Assembly: GCF_004153545.1 (NCBI RefSeq)
Contig: NZ_SDVA01000006.1
Span: 62,001-126,000 of the forward strand
Source of the DNA: Serinicoccus sediminis
Lineage (GTDB): Bacteria; Actinomycetota; Actinomycetes; Actinomycetales; Dermatophilaceae
Reading direction: 5' to 3'
Length of the DNA: 64,000 bases
The position numbers and the translations under genes were made by a program. The notes beneath the pieces are model-generated. The model saw only the letters and a list, made by a program, of their open reading frames with translations. It made no database searches and was not told where the DNA came from. Of the stretch, positions 51,398 to 59,001 are shown one piece after another; position 1 is the stretch's first letter, and each line of letters opens with the position of its first letter.

Positions 51398-52663
51398 ATG
51401 GAACTCACGACGAGCGATGTCTGGGTCATGGTGTCTGCGGCGCTCGTGCTGCTCATGACCCCCGGTCTCGCGTTCTTCTACGGCGGCATGGCCCGGGCCA
51501 AGGCCGCCCTCAACATGGTGATGATGTCCTTCATCTCCATCGGCCTGGTCGGCGTCATCTGGGTCCTGTGGGGCTACGGCATGAGCTCGGCCCCGCCGCT
51601 GCTCGGTGGCCTGGTCGGCAACCCGGCCGCCGACTTCGGGCTGGCGAGCTACGTCGGCACCACCGACCTCATCGGCATCGGCTTCGGCGCCACCTTCGCG
51701 ATCATCACGGTCGCCCTCATCTCCGGCGCCATCGCCGACCGCACCCGCTTCGCGTCCTGGTCGGTCTTCGTGCCGGTCTGGGTCACCCTGGTCTACTGCC
51801 CCCTCGCGTTCATGGTGTGGGGTGGCGGCCTGCTGTCGGCCGACGGCTGGATCGGCAGCACCTTCGGTGAGGCCATCGACTTCGCCGGCGGCCTGGTCGT
51901 CCACATCAACGCCGGGCTGGCCGCGCTCGTCCTGGTCTACGTCATCGGCTCGCGAGCCGGCTTCGCCAAGGGCTTCCACAAGCCGCACAACATCCCGCTG
52001 GTGATGATCGGCACCGCGCTGCTGTGGTTCGGCTGGTTCGGCTTCAACGGCGGCGCCGCCGGCTCGGCCGAGGAGGCCGGCCTCATCTGGGTCAACACCC
52101 TGGCCGCCCCGGCCGCGGCGATGCTCGCCTGGCTGGTCACCGAGAAGGTCCGTGACGGCCACGCCACCTCCATCGGCGCCGCGTCCGGTGTCGTCGCGGG
52201 TCTGGTCGCCATCACCCCGGCCTGCGCCAGCGTCTCCCCGCTGGGGGCCCTGCTGCTCGGCGTCGTCGCCGGCATCGGCTCGGCGCTCGCCGTCGGCCTC
52301 AAGTACAAGTTCGGCTACGACGACGCGCTCGACGTGGTCGGCGTCCACCTCGTCGCCGGCATCATCGGCACCGTCATGATCGGCTTCCTGGCGCTGCCGG
52401 TCGACGGCGAGGGTGGCGGTCTGTTCTACGGCGGCGGGATGGACCAGATGGTGGCCCAGGTCGTGGCCACGGTCTTCACCCTCCTCTTCACCGGCGTGAT
52501 GACGACCATCATCGCCCTCGCCATCGCCAAGACCATCGGCTTCCGGGTCAGCCCGGAGGACGAGGAGCGCGGGATCGACCTGTCGGAGCACAGCGAGTCC
52601 GCCTACGCCTTCAGTGAGGGGGATGCCTCCTACGACCCCATCGCTGAGGAGGCCCGCGTCTAG
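51398..52663 (+). CDS. amt: Ammonium transporter
   Basis: 421 aa, eleven-helix Amt/Rh fold without a long signal sequence. Conserved segments: MTPGLAFFYGGMARAKAALN, GGLVVHINAGLAALVL (pore His), NIPLVMIGTALLWFGWFGFNGG, GVHLVAGIIGT (second pore His). The C-terminal cytoplasmic tail has the GlnK-contact region RVSPEDEERGIDLSEHSESAY. Usually glnK and glnD follow; here a terminator and a cold-shock gene follow instead. ATG with TTGGAGGC upstream. Confidence 0.95.
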   Translation: MELTTSDVWVMVSAALVLLMTPGLAFFYGGMARAKAALNMVMMSFISIGLVGVIWVLWGYGMSSAPPLLGGLVGNPAADFGLASYVGTTDLIGIGFGATFAIITVALISGAIADRTRFASWSVFVPVWVTLVYCPLAFMVWGGGLLSADGWIGSTFGEAIDFAGGLVVHINAGLAALVLVYVIGSRAGFAKGFHKPHNIPLVMIGTALLWFGWFGFNGGAAGSAEEAGLIWVNTLAAPAAAMLAWLVTEKVRDGHATSIGAASGVVAGLVAITPACASVSPLGALLLGVVAGIGSALAVGLKYKFGYDDALDVVGVHLVAGIIGTVMIGFLALPVDGEGGGLFYGGGMDQMVAQVVATVFTLLFTGVMTTIIALAIAKTIGFRVSPEDEERGIDLSEHSESAYAFSEGDASYDPIAEEARV

Positions 52664-52691
52664 TCGCTCGGGGCGACACGCGAGTCGGCCA

Positions 52692-52724
52692 CACCCCCGG
52701 TGCCGCCCTGCGGCGCCGGGGGTG
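52692..52724 (+). terminator. Terminator after amt
   Basis: CACCCCCGGTGCCGC pairs with GCGGCGCCGGGGGTG (15-bp stem, one wobble) around a 3-nt loop, 28 nt after the amt stop. Confidence 0.88.
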
Positions 52725-52822
52725 CGGTCCGTCCCGGCGCGGAAGGCATTCGACCCGTGCCGCCCCGCGGGATATCCTCGGGTGATCCCGTTCATCTCCC
52801 CCCACCCTTCGTGAGGTGCTCC

Positions 52823-53224
52823 GTGCCCACCGGCAAGGTCAGGTTCTTCGACGAGGACAAGGGCTTCGGCTTCCTGTCCAGCGACGAGGGCAACGACGTC
52901 TACGTCCCCCGCTCCGCGCTGCCCGACGGCGTCGGCGCCCTGGAGCGCGGCAGCAAGGTCGAGTTCGACATCGTCGCCGGCAAGCGTGGCGACCAGGCGC
53001 TGCACGTGCGGCTCATGGACCCGGCGCCCTCGGTCTCGCGCGGGCTGTCGATGCGCGACCGCAAGCCCGCCGACGAGATGGTGGTGGTCGTCGAGGACCT
53101 CATCACCCTGCTCGACCAGGCGTCCACCTCGCTGCGTCGGGGGCACTACCCGGACCGCCCCCACGGGGTGGCCATGGCGAAGGCGCTGCGCGCGGTCGCC
53201 GACCAGTTCGAGGCGGGGAAGTAG
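52823..53224 (+). CDS. Cold-shock domain protein with C-terminal extension
   Basis: 133 aa. The first ~65 residues are a cold-shock domain: GKVRFFDEDKGFGFLSSDEG with RNP1 KGFGFL and an RNP2-like DVYVPRSAL. The remaining ~65 residues (DEMVVVVEDLITLLDQ onwards) form a helical extension found in actinobacterial CspB-like proteins. RNA-binding chaperone by family. GTG 52823 has GAGGTG 5 nt upstream. The stop is 5 nt before the DUF3027 gene, suggesting an operon. Confidence 0.9.
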   Translation: MPTGKVRFFDEDKGFGFLSSDEGNDVYVPRSALPDGVGALERGSKVEFDIVAGKRGDQALHVRLMDPAPSVSRGLSMRDRKPADEMVVVVEDLITLLDQASTSLRRGHYPDRPHGVAMAKALRAVADQFEAGK

Positions 53225-53229
53225 CCCGG

Positions 53230-54012
53230 ATGCCGTCCACCAGCAGCCCCCGGCCCCTCAGGGCCGCCCGCGCCCCCCGCAGCGACGCCGTGCTCTCCGG
53301 TGCCGTCGAGGTGGCCCGCGCGGCGGCGGTGGAGATCGCCGAGCCCGGCACCGTGGGCGAGCACCTCGAGGTGGTGCTGGAGGCCGAGCGCCTGGCGACG
53401 CACTACTTCGCCTGCTCCGCCGCCGCCTACCCCGGCTGGCGCTGGGCGGTCACCCTGTCCCGCGTGCCCCGGGCCCGCAAGGCCACCGTCAGCGAGGTGC
53501 ACCTGCTGCCCGGCGAGGGCGCCATGCTCGCGCCGGAGTGGGTGCCGTATGCCGAGCGCCTCGCCCCGGGCGACATCGGCCCGGGCGACCGCACCGCCTT
53601 CGTCGAGGACGACCCGCGGCTCGAGGCCGGCTTCGAGGCCACCGGCGAGGAGGACGTCGACGCGGTGGCGCTGTGGGAGCTCGGCCTCGGCCGCCCGCGC
53701 GTGCTGTCGGCCGAGGGGCGCGACGCCGCGGCGACCCGCTGGCACGACGGCGAGCACGGCCCGGAGAGCGAGAGCGCCCGCAAGGCGCCGGCGCCCTGCC
53801 GGACCTGCGGCTACTTCGTGCCCATGTCGGGCGCGCTGCGCTCGGTGTTCGGCGTCTGCGCCAACGAGTGGTCGCCCGCCGACGGCGCGGTCGTGGCCCT
53901 CGACTTCGGCTGCGGGGCGCACAGCGAGGTCGACGTCGAGCAGCGGCCGACCGAGAAGGTCGACCCGCCCGTGCTGGACGACGAGACCGAGATCGTCTTC
54001 ACCGAGCGCTGA
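53230..54012 (+). CDS. DUF3027-family protein
   Basis: 260 aa, actinobacteria-specific family. Central region HYFACSAAAYPGWRWAVTL; a C-terminal zinc-like site formed by PCRTCGYFVP and VCANEWSPADGAVV with DFGCGAHSE. Function unknown. It follows the cold-shock gene closely, a common actinobacterial pairing. Confidence 0.85.
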   Translation: MPSTSSPRPLRAARAPRSDAVLSGAVEVARAAAVEIAEPGTVGEHLEVVLEAERLATHYFACSAAAYPGWRWAVTLSRVPRARKATVSEVHLLPGEGAMLAPEWVPYAERLAPGDIGPGDRTAFVEDDPRLEAGFEATGEEDVDAVALWELGLGRPRVLSAEGRDAAATRWHDGEHGPESESARKAPAPCRTCGYFVPMSGALRSVFGVCANEWSPADGAVVALDFGCGAHSEVDVEQRPTEKVDPPVLDDETEIVFTER

Positions 54013-54013
54013 G

Positions 54014-54298
54014 TCACGCGTCGGCGGCGTTGCCCTTGCCGCGGCGCAGGTAGGCATACCCCATCAGGCCGCCCACGATCCCGGCGACGGGCACCCATAC
54101 CCACCAGTCGCGCTCGCCGCCGCGCAGCGAGGGGACCACGAGCAGCACGAGGAGCACGACCGCCCAGGCGAGCGTCCCCCAGCGGACGAGGGTGATGGTG
54201 CGCAGCGACACCTCCGGAGGGCGCAGGGTGTCGGTGCGACCCCCGCCACCGACCGCCGTGCGGCCGTCGTCGTCGCTGTGCGGGGGGTGGGTGCTCAC
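54014..54298 (-). CDS. DUF2530-family small membrane protein
   Basis: 94 aa. A disordered N-terminus is followed by the conserved PPEVSLRTITLVRWGTLAWA and two hydrophobic helices, then a basic tail. Function unknown. GTG start with TAGCGT 6 nt upstream on the minus strand (leaderless), sharing a promoter with the divergent permease. The stop is next to that of the convergent DUF3027 gene. Confidence 0.8.
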   Translation of the reverse strand: MSTHPPHSDDDGRTAVGGGGRTDTLRPPEVSLRTITLVRWGTLAWAVVLLVLLVVPSLRGGERDWWVWVPVAGIVGGLMGYAYLRRGKGNAADA

Positions 54299-54303
54299 GC
54301 GAC

Positions 54304-54310
54304 TACGCTA
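54304..54310. promoter_or_regulatory. Overlapping divergent -10 boxes between DUF2530 gene and purine permease gene
   Basis: TACGCT (54304-54309) is 7 nt before the permease ATG. TAGCGT (complement of 54305-54310) is 6 nt before the DUF2530 GTG. Geometry is identical to that at the ligase/ku promoter: 18 nt between start codons. Confidence 0.55.
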
Positions 54311-54316
54311 GCGCGC

Positions 54317-55780
54317 ATGTCGACCACCGCGCGGGACACGCGCTCCACGGGCTCCCTCGACGGTTTCTTCCAGATCTCGCAGCGCGGCTCCACGCTGGCG
54401 CGCGAGCTGAGGGGAGGGCTGGCGACCTTCTTCACGATGGCCTACATCGTCGTCCTCAACCCGCTCATCATCGGCACCGTGCCGGACGGCACCGGCGAGC
54501 TGCTGGCCGGGGGCGACCTGGCCGTCATCGCCGCCTGCACCGCGCTCGTCGCGGGGGTGCTCTCCGTGCTCATGGGGCTCGTCGCGAACTACCCGCTGGC
54601 GCTCGCGACCGGGCTGGGGCTCAACGCGTTCGTCGCCTACGGCATCGCCAGCCTCGACGGCATGACCTGGGCCGACGCGATGGGGCTCGTCGTGCTCGAG
54701 GGCATCATCATCCTCGTGCTCGTGCTGACCGGGTTCCGGGAGGCGGTCTTCCGCGCCGTGCCCACCCAGCTCAAGACGGCGATCAGCGTCGGCATCGGCC
54801 TGTTCATCACCATCATCGGCCTGGTCGACGCCGGGATCGTGCGCCGGCCGGCCAGCGGCCCGGTCCCGGTCGAGCTCGGCGTCGGCGGCTTCCTCGCCGG
54901 CTGGCCGACGGTGGTCTTCCTCGTCGGGCTCTTCGCGATCGCCGCGCTCATGGCCCTGCGGGTCCAGGGGGCGATCCTCTACGGCATCGTCGGGGGGACG
55001 CTGCTGGCCATCCTCGTCGAGGCGGTCTTCGAGATCGGGCCGCAGACCCCCGACGGCGCCAACCCGACCGGGTGGGGGCTGGGGGTGCCCGCGCTGCCGG
55101 ACAGCGTCGTCGCCGCGCCCGACTTCTCGCTGCTGGGGCAGTTCAGCCTGCTCGGCTCGGTGGAGGCGATCGGCCTCACCGCGCTGTTCCTGCTCGTCTT
55201 CACCCTCATGCTCGCCGACTTCTTCGACACGATGGGCACCATGGTCGCGGTCGGGGCCGAGGCCGGACTCCTCGACGAGGAGGGCAACCCGCCCCGGACC
55301 CGCCAGATCCTCGTCGTCGACTCCCTCGGCGCCATCGCCGGTGGCGCGGCCGGGGTGAGCAGCAACACGTCATACATCGAGAGCGCCTCGGGCGTCGGCG
55401 AGGGCGCCCGCACCGGGCTGGCCTCCGTGGTCACCGGCGCGCTGTTCCTGCTGACGACCTTCCTGTCGCCGCTGGTCGCGATCGTGCCGCACGAGGCCGC
55501 GACGCCCGCGCTGGTGGTCGTCGGCTTCCTCATGATGCAGCAGGTCGTCGGCATCGACTGGGACGACCTCGAGATCGCCTTCCCGGCCTTCCTCACCATC
55601 GTCTTCATGCCGTTCACCTACTCCATCACCGCGGGCATCGGCGCCGGCTTCGTGTCCTGGGTGCTGCTCAAGGTCGTGCGCGGCAAGGCCCGTCAGATCC
55701 ACCCGCTCATGTGGCTCGTGGCCGTCCTCTTCCTGGTCTACTTCGGCATCGACCCGATCCGGGGGCTGCTCGGGGTCTGA
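54317..55780 (+). CDS. AzgA-type NCS2 purine permease (hypoxanthine/guanine/adenine)
   Basis: 487 aa, about 12-13 helices. Family segments: GLATFFTMAYIVVLNPLI, NYPLALATGLGLNAFVAYG, LKTAISVGIGLFITIIGL, LADFFDTMGTMVAVG, GVSSNTSYIESASGVGEGARTG (written here as two adjoining parts: GVSSNTSYIESASG, VGEGARTG). Proton-coupled purine uptake. Leaderless ATG start. A hairpin repeat begins at the base after its stop codon. Confidence 0.93.
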   Translation: MSTTARDTRSTGSLDGFFQISQRGSTLARELRGGLATFFTMAYIVVLNPLIIGTVPDGTGELLAGGDLAVIAACTALVAGVLSVLMGLVANYPLALATGLGLNAFVAYGIASLDGMTWADAMGLVVLEGIIILVLVLTGFREAVFRAVPTQLKTAISVGIGLFITIIGLVDAGIVRRPASGPVPVELGVGGFLAGWPTVVFLVGLFAIAALMALRVQGAILYGIVGGTLLAILVEAVFEIGPQTPDGANPTGWGLGVPALPDSVVAAPDFSLLGQFSLLGSVEAIGLTALFLLVFTLMLADFFDTMGTMVAVGAEAGLLDEEGNPPRTRQILVVDSLGAIAGGAAGVSSNTSYIESASGVGEGARTGLASVVTGALFLLTTFLSPLVAIVPHEAATPALVVVGFLMMQQVVGIDWDDLEIAFPAFLTIVFMPFTYSITAGIGAGFVSWVLLKVVRGKARQIHPLMWLVAVLFLVYFGIDPIRGLLGV

Positions 55781-55824
55781 CCGTGCGCGGTGATGGCCCT
55801 GTGGGGGCCACGACCGCGCACGAC
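55781..55824. repeat. Dispersed hairpin repeat, copy C
   Basis: 44 bp beginning immediately after the purine permease stop. Arms GTGCGCGGTGATGGCCC and GGGCCACGACCGCGCAC form a 17-bp stem with two mismatches and a short loop. It could act as the permease terminator. Confidence 0.8.
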
Positions 55825-55863
55825 AGCAGTCGTGCCGAGGTCCGGTCTCCCTCGACGCTCTGA

Positions 55864-55908
55864 CGGTGCGCGCTCCTGGCCCTCCGGGGGCCACGACCGC
55901 ACACGGCG
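55864..55908. repeat. Dispersed hairpin repeat, copy D
   Basis: 45 bp, 39 bp downstream of copy C in the same orientation; shares the GGGGGCCACGACCGCACAC half. It ends 44 bp before the -10 box of the AbiEi-like gene. Confidence 0.78.
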
Positions 55909-55964
55909 AGCGGTGCCTGTGGACGACGGGCCCGAGGGCGCCGCTGCGCTGCCAGGCTGGTCCT

Positions 55965-56927
55965 GTGCAGGGGGTCGTGACGAGGAAGCAGGCGCTGGCC
56001 GAGGGGCGGTCGGCCAAGCGGATCAGGGGCCTGGTCGCCCGAGGGCTGTGGCAGGTGATGCACCGCGGGGTCTATCTCACCCACTCCGGGCCGGTCGCCT
56101 GGCAGGAGCGCGTGGCCGCAGCGGTGCTGGCCGCCGGCGCGGGGGCGGTCGCGAGCGAGGAGTGCGCCCTGCCCCTGTGGGGCCTCAGCGAGCGGAGGCC
56201 GCCGGTGGTCACCGTCGCCATCCCGGCCTCCCGCACCCTCCGTGCGGACCTGCGCGGCGTCCGGGTGCGCCGTCGACGGCGGCTGACCCGGGCGGTCCGT
56301 TCCGGTATCCCCGTGACCGGCCTGCACCAGAGCGTCCTCGACGTCCTGGCCCTACCCCGGACGGACGACGACGAGATGGTGGCGCTGCTGCTGCGGGCCT
56401 GCCGACCGGGCCGCTCGAGCCCGGCAGCGCTCCGGGCCGAGCTGGCCCACCACCCGCGCCACCCCCGGCGGGCCGACCTCGAGGCGGTGCTGGAGGCGGC
56501 CGAGCTGGGACTGGGCAGCGTGGCGGAGTGGCGCTACGTGCGGGACGTGGAGCGGGCTCACGGTCTGCCCACCATGACCCCGCAGGTGGCGGTGGCCCCG
56601 TCGGGTGAGCTGGTCGGCACCCGAGGGACCACGCCGACCGAGGGGATGCAGTACCTCGACCTGCTCGACCCGGAGCGGGGTGTCGGGGTCGAGATCGACG
56701 GGGCGCTGTTCCACGACGACCGCGTGCACCTCGACCGGGCCCGCGACCGCAGCGGCACGGTGCAGGGCCGGGTCATGCTCCGGGCCGGTTGGAGCGACGT
56801 CGTCCTGCGCCCGTGCGAGCTCGCGGTCGAGGTGGCCCTGGTCCAGATCCGGCGCGGTTGGACCGGCCGTCCGCGGGCCTGCTCACCGGGCTGTGCCGTC
56901 GCCGTCGACGCACGGCTGGCGCGCTGA
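55965..56927 (+). CDS. AbiEi-type HTH protein with C-terminal DUF559/Vsr-like nuclease fold
   Basis: 320 aa. N-terminal ~50 residues resemble the AbiEi antitoxin HTH domain (VTRKQALAEGRSAKRIRGLV, RGLWQVMHRGVYL). The C-terminal ~75 residues resemble the DUF559 PD-(D/E)xK fold: YLDLLDPERGVGVEIDG, ALFHDDRVHLDRARD and WSDVVLR. A cognate AbiEii toxin is absent. GTG 55965 has CAGGCT 6 nt upstream (leaderless). Hairpin repeats C, D and E flank the gene. Function unknown; such genes are common and multi-copy in actinobacteria. Confidence 0.75.
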   Translation: MQGVVTRKQALAEGRSAKRIRGLVARGLWQVMHRGVYLTHSGPVAWQERVAAAVLAAGAGAVASEECALPLWGLSERRPPVVTVAIPASRTLRADLRGVRVRRRRRLTRAVRSGIPVTGLHQSVLDVLALPRTDDDEMVALLLRACRPGRSSPAALRAELAHHPRHPRRADLEAVLEAAELGLGSVAEWRYVRDVERAHGLPTMTPQVAVAPSGELVGTRGTTPTEGMQYLDLLDPERGVGVEIDGALFHDDRVHLDRARDRSGTVQGRVMLRAGWSDVVLRPCELAVEVALVQIRRGWTGRPRACSPGCAVAVDARLAR

Positions 56928-57006
56928 GGAGGACCCGCGCGTCTCGATCTGCGCACCCGGGGTGGGGCGTCCGGTGCCGGGCGGGTGGTGGCCGTCGGGA
57001 AGGGGG

Positions 57007-57050
57007 CCGTGCGCGGTGGTGGCCCTCTGGGGGCCACGACCGCGCCCGGC
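57007..57050. repeat. Dispersed hairpin repeat, copy E
   Basis: 44 bp, 79 bp after the AbiEi-like stop, same orientation as C and D. Arms GTGCGCGGTGGTGGCCC and GGGCCACGACCGCGC are nearly perfect. Confidence 0.8.
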
Positions 57051-57122
57051 GTGCCGTCCACCTGACGGGGGCAGGTCGGTGGAGGGCCTCCGGGGCGGGC
57101 GGCGGCATACCCCCTCGACTGA

Positions 57123-57154
57123 TCGTTAGATCAGGTAATGAGTTAGACTAACGA
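57123..57154. promoter_or_regulatory. Inverted repeat operator of the MarR-MFS operon
   Basis: TCGTTAG (57123-57129) and CTAACGA (57148-57154) form an inverted repeat with an 18-bp spacer. The second arm overlaps the -10 candidate TAGACT (57144-57149), 9 nt before the MarR ATG. AT-rich against its surroundings. Probable autoregulatory site. Confidence 0.6.
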
Positions 57155-57158
57155 CCGT

Positions 57159-57635
57159 ATGCCTGACCTCACCCCCGACCGAGCCACCGCCGCCCTGGCG
57201 CACGATCTGCGCATCGCCTGCATGCGGGTGGCGCGGCGGGTGCGGTTCGACGCCGACAACACCATCGCCCCGCACCACTTCAGCGTGCTGGTCCGGCTGC
57301 ACGAGCAGCCGCGCACCCTCGGGGAGCTGGCCGCGATCGAGCAGGTGAGCGCGCCGAGCATGAGCCGCAGCGTCGGCCAGCTCGCCGACCAGGGGTATGT
57401 CGTCCGCTCGCCCGACCCGGACGACGGGCGCCTCGTGCGGCTGTCGCTGACGGCGGAGGGTCGGGAGGTCGTCGAGCGCGAGCGCGAGCACCGGGACGCG
57501 TGGATGGCCGCGCGGCTCGAGGGGCTGAGCGAGGACGACCGGGCCCTGCTGCGCCGGGCGAGCGACCTCCTCGAGCAGATCCTCGAGGAGGACCGGGCCG
57601 GGGACCGCGCCGGCCGCCAGGGGGAGGGCCGATGA
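57159..57635 (+). CDS. MarR-family regulator of the adjacent MFS exporter
   Basis: 158 aa. Winged helix with APHHFSVLVRLHEQPRTLGE, QVSAPSMSRSVGQLADQGYV and wing DPDDGRLVRLSLTAEG. ATGA overlap with the MFS gene and an inverted repeat over its own promoter indicate self-repression relieved by the exporter substrate, the usual MarR logic. A near-leaderless start is likely. Confidence 0.92.
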   Translation: MPDLTPDRATAALAHDLRIACMRVARRVRFDADNTIAPHHFSVLVRLHEQPRTLGELAAIEQVSAPSMSRSVGQLADQGYVVRSPDPDDGRLVRLSLTAEGREVVEREREHRDAWMAARLEGLSEDDRALLRRASDLLEQILEEDRAGDRAGRQGEGR

Positions 57636-58912
57636 GCGCGATGTTCTCGGCGCTGTCGGTGCGCAACTACCGCATCTACGCCACCGGCGCCATCATCTCC
57701 AACACCGGCACCTGGATGGGCCGGGTCGCGCAGGACTGGGTGGTGCTCACCGAGCTCACCGACAACTCGGCCCAGGCGCTCGGCATCGTCACCGGGCTGC
57801 AGTTCCTGCCGATCCTGCTCTTCACCCCGCTGGCCGGGGCCATCAGCGACAACTTCTCCAAGCGCAACGTCATGCTCGTCAGCCAGTCGGCGATGGCCTT
57901 CTTCGCGACGGTCATGGGCGTGGCCGTGCTGACCGGGCACATGCAGCTGTGGCACATGTTCGTGCTGGCGTTCCTCTCGGGCACGGCGGCGGCTGTGGAC
58001 GCCCCCGCCCGGCAGTCCTTCGTCTCCGAGATGGTGCCCAAGGCGCAGCTCACCAATGCCGTCGGCCTGAACTCGGCGTCCTTCCACTCCGGCCGGCTGC
58101 TCGGCCCCGGCGTGGCGGGCCTGCTCATCGCCGCCTTCGGCACCGGCCCCACCCTCATCCTCAACGCGTTCACCTTCGTGGCCGTCATCGTGGCGCTGCT
58201 GGCCATGGACCCCCGCCAGCTCACGAGCAAGCCGCGCACCGGGCCGCGGGGGCGGGTCATGGAGGGCATCACCTACGTCCGGGGCCGCCCGGACATCATG
58301 CTCATCCTCGTCATCGCCTTCATGCACGGCACGTTCGGGATGAACTTCCAGATCTTCAACGCGCTCATGTCGACCCAGGTCTTCGGCAAGGGCGTCACCG
58401 ACTTCGGCATCACCGGCTCGGTCATGGCCATCGGTTCCCTCGCCGGGGCCCTCCTGGCCGCCCGGCGGGAGCGTCCGCGGTGGCGGCTGCTCCTCGGCTC
58501 GCTCTTCGTCTTCGCCGTCCTCACCGGCGCGCTCGCCTTCGCCCCGAGCTTCACGGCATACACCGTCCTGCTCGTGCCGACCGGGCTCTGCGCCCTCACC
58601 GTCATGGTCAGCGCCAACGCCATGGTGCAGCTCACCGTCGACCAGGCGGTCCGCGGCCGGGTGATGGCTCTCTACATGGCGGTGTTCATGGGCGGCACCC
58701 CGGTGGGCTCGCCGTTCCTCGGCTGGTTCGCCGAGCAGTACGGTGCCCGGCCGACCGTCCTCATCGCCACCCTCATGTGCGGCGGCACCGCGGTGCTGGC
58801 GACCCTCTACCTCATGCGCCACGACCAGCTGCGGCTGCGCTTCCGCGCCACCTGGCCGCGCCCGGTCTACCTGGTGCGCATGACCGAGCCCCTCCCTGAG
58901 AAGGTGGTCTGA
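57632..58912 (+). CDS. Major facilitator superfamily exporter (EntS/MFS_3-like)
   Basis: 426 aa, 12 helices. Motif A-like GAISDNFSKRNVML after TM2, VDAPARQSFVSEMVPKAQL in the mid-region, typical of the EntS/MFS_3 group. Likely drug or metabolite efflux controlled by the MarR protein. The stop shares its A with the start of a 27-codon ORF (TGATG). Confidence 0.9.
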   Translation: MSAMFSALSVRNYRIYATGAIISNTGTWMGRVAQDWVVLTELTDNSAQALGIVTGLQFLPILLFTPLAGAISDNFSKRNVMLVSQSAMAFFATVMGVAVLTGHMQLWHMFVLAFLSGTAAAVDAPARQSFVSEMVPKAQLTNAVGLNSASFHSGRLLGPGVAGLLIAAFGTGPTLILNAFTFVAVIVALLAMDPRQLTSKPRTGPRGRVMEGITYVRGRPDIMLILVIAFMHGTFGMNFQIFNALMSTQVFGKGVTDFGITGSVMAIGSLAGALLAARRERPRWRLLLGSLFVFAVLTGALAFAPSFTAYTVLLVPTGLCALTVMVSANAMVQLTVDQAVRGRVMALYMAVFMGGTPVGSPFLGWFAEQYGARPTVLIATLMCGGTAVLATLYLMRHDQLRLRFRATWPRPVYLVRMTEPLPEKVV

Positions 58913-58995
58913 TGAGCGCCCGAACCCGACGCGTCGTCGTCCTGGTGGCCCTGGCCGCCCTCATCCTCGTCCCCGTCCTCGCGACGCTGGGCTGA
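58912..58995 (+). CDS. 27-residue single-helix membrane peptide after the MFS exporter
   Basis: 27 aa: MSARTRR followed by an uninterrupted hydrophobic helix (VVVLVALAALILVPVLATLG). TGATG overlap with the MFS stop indicates coupled translation. Small transmembrane subunits of efflux pumps exist (for example AcrZ), so an accessory role is possible. No family assigned. Confidence 0.55.
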   Translation: MSARTRRVVVLVALAALILVPVLATLG

Positions 58996-59001
58996 GGCAT
59001 C

